From Alphaproteobacteria bacterium (GTDB taxonomy: Bacteria > Pseudomonadota > Alphaproteobacteria > Sphingomonadales > Emcibacteraceae): a stretch of DNA of 15,794 bases. The notes below the pieces were generated by a model that saw only the letters and a list, made by a program, of their open reading frames with translations, did not search any database and was not told where the DNA came from. The position numbers and the translations under genes are program-made. Where the stretch lies: NCBI GenBank assembly GCA_030432815.1, contig JAUILB010000030.1, positions 1 to 15,794 on the forward strand. The letters run 5' to 3'. Shown here piece after piece: positions 15,186-15,794 of the stretch. Within the stretch, counting starts at the first letter, position 1. Every line of letters starts with the position of its first letter.

Positions 15186-15794
15186 TTACAAAGAAAAACC
15201 ATCGTCAACAATTATGTTTTGTCCATTAATCTGTTTGGCCATATCCGAAATCAAAAACAGTACGGTCCCATTAATATCCTTATAATCTAACATTCCTGTG
15301 TTGGAACAGAATTCATTGTAAGCTTCACAAAACGTTTCTGGCTGATTGTCAAATATGCCGCCTGGGCTTACACAATTTACTCTAATATTTTTGCCTTTAA
15401 AGTAACGGGCCGCATATTTCGTCAAATGAATTATGGCTGATTTTATAGCCGCATATTCTACTGGCATTGTCATCGGTGTGTTGTTATAGATCTGAAATCT
15501 GGGTGCAATCACACCGTAAACGGAAGAAAAATTGATAATCGATCCACCACCTTGATTGGCAAAGTGCTTACTAAATAACTGGGTTGTCAGAAAATAACCA
15601 CCTAAATGCAACGAGACATTGTCACAAAAATCATTATAGGAAACATCCAGAAAACCTTTCCCGTAAGATTTATTGCGCGGGTACGCACTGTTGACAAGGG
15701 CATCTATTCGACTATGGGCGTTTACAACCTTTTCAATAGCCTCCCCGATTGAGATTTCAGAGGTTATATCCATCTGTATTGGTATTGCCCCCGC
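15186..15794 (-). CDS. SDR family oxidoreductase, PtmA-like (5' end cut by window)
   Basis: The frame is open to the right edge, so the N-terminal part with the glycine-rich cofactor loop is missing. About 202 residues are visible; the ATG at 15771-15773 is internal, preceded by AGAIPIQ. Counting from that Met: the LVNSAYPRN segment (27-34) replaces the NNAG motif; the catalytic set is Ser83/84 in NFSSVYG, Tyr107 and Lys111 in EYAAIKSA; NCVSPGG follows near 133-139; and the end NGQNIIVDDGFSL is typical of classical SDRs. The YPRNKSYG, IAPRF and MTMPVEYAAIKS stretches strongly recall PtmA (flagellin modification protein A), which acts in the Campylobacter legionaminic acid route. This comparison is from memory. 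It suggests that nonulosonic acid genes lie further right. The downstream Gfo/Idh gene follows after 15 bases. Confidence 0.88.
   Translation of the reverse strand, partial: AGAIPIQMDITSEISIGEAIEKVVNAHSRIDALVNSAYPRNKSYGKGFLDVSYNDFCDNVSLHLGGYFLTTQLFSKHFANQGGGSIINFSSVYGVIAPRFQIYNNTPMTMPVEYAAIKSAIIHLTKYAARYFKGKNIRVNCVSPGGIFDNQPETFCEAYNEFCSNTGMLDYKDINGTVLFLISDMAKQINGQNIIVDDGFSL

Overview
This 15.8 kb window is the inside of a surface-polysaccharide (O-antigen or capsule type) biosynthesis locus from a Gram-negative bacterium. The evidence is a complete Wzx/Wzy/Wzz assembly set, meaning flippase, polymerase and chain-length regulator, with sugar-modifying and sugar-precursor enzymes around it. The base composition is AT-rich. 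The two-helix Wzz and the PtmA-like dehydrogenase point to Proteobacteria, but the sequence does not allow a genus call. I see no rRNA, tRNA, CRISPR array, transposase or insertion sequence.

Layout, read in the direction of transcription (minus strand, right to left). The right edge cuts a short-chain dehydrogenase resembling PtmA of the Campylobacter legionaminic acid pathway. Next is a Gfo/Idh/MocA oxidoreductase. A lone plus-strand gene follows, an acyltransferase-3 family O-acyltransferase (13090-14180) that is split by a one-base frameshift. A 277-base gap left of it holds a possible 41-codon ORF and a minus-strand promoter candidate. From 12812 leftwards a tightly packed minus-strand operon runs to the left edge: a second Gfo/Idh/MocA protein, a 600-residue GT-B-like putative glycosyltransferase, the polymerase Wzy, an SGNH hydrolase, the flippase Wzx, the chain-length regulator Wzz, an AsnB-type amidotransferase, an Asp-box protein of unknown role, a small unknown protein, a formyltransferase and a heparinase II/III family protein.

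Working model (inference). The right-hand oxidoreductases and SDR help make an activated, possibly nonulosonic, sugar. The 600-residue protein and glycosyltransferases outside the window build the repeat unit. The AsnB-like and formyltransferase enzymes may amidate a carboxyl group and N-formylate an amino group. The SGNH protein and the acyltransferase may tune O-acylation. Wzx, Wzy and Wzz export, polymerise and size the chain.

Points that stand out: two probable single-base deletions (acyltransferase near 13552; wzy 5' end near 10044-10046), an unusual start region for wzz, and a cassette asnB / Asp-box protein / unknown protein / formyltransferase whose genes overlap end to end and which includes two proteins I cannot assign.
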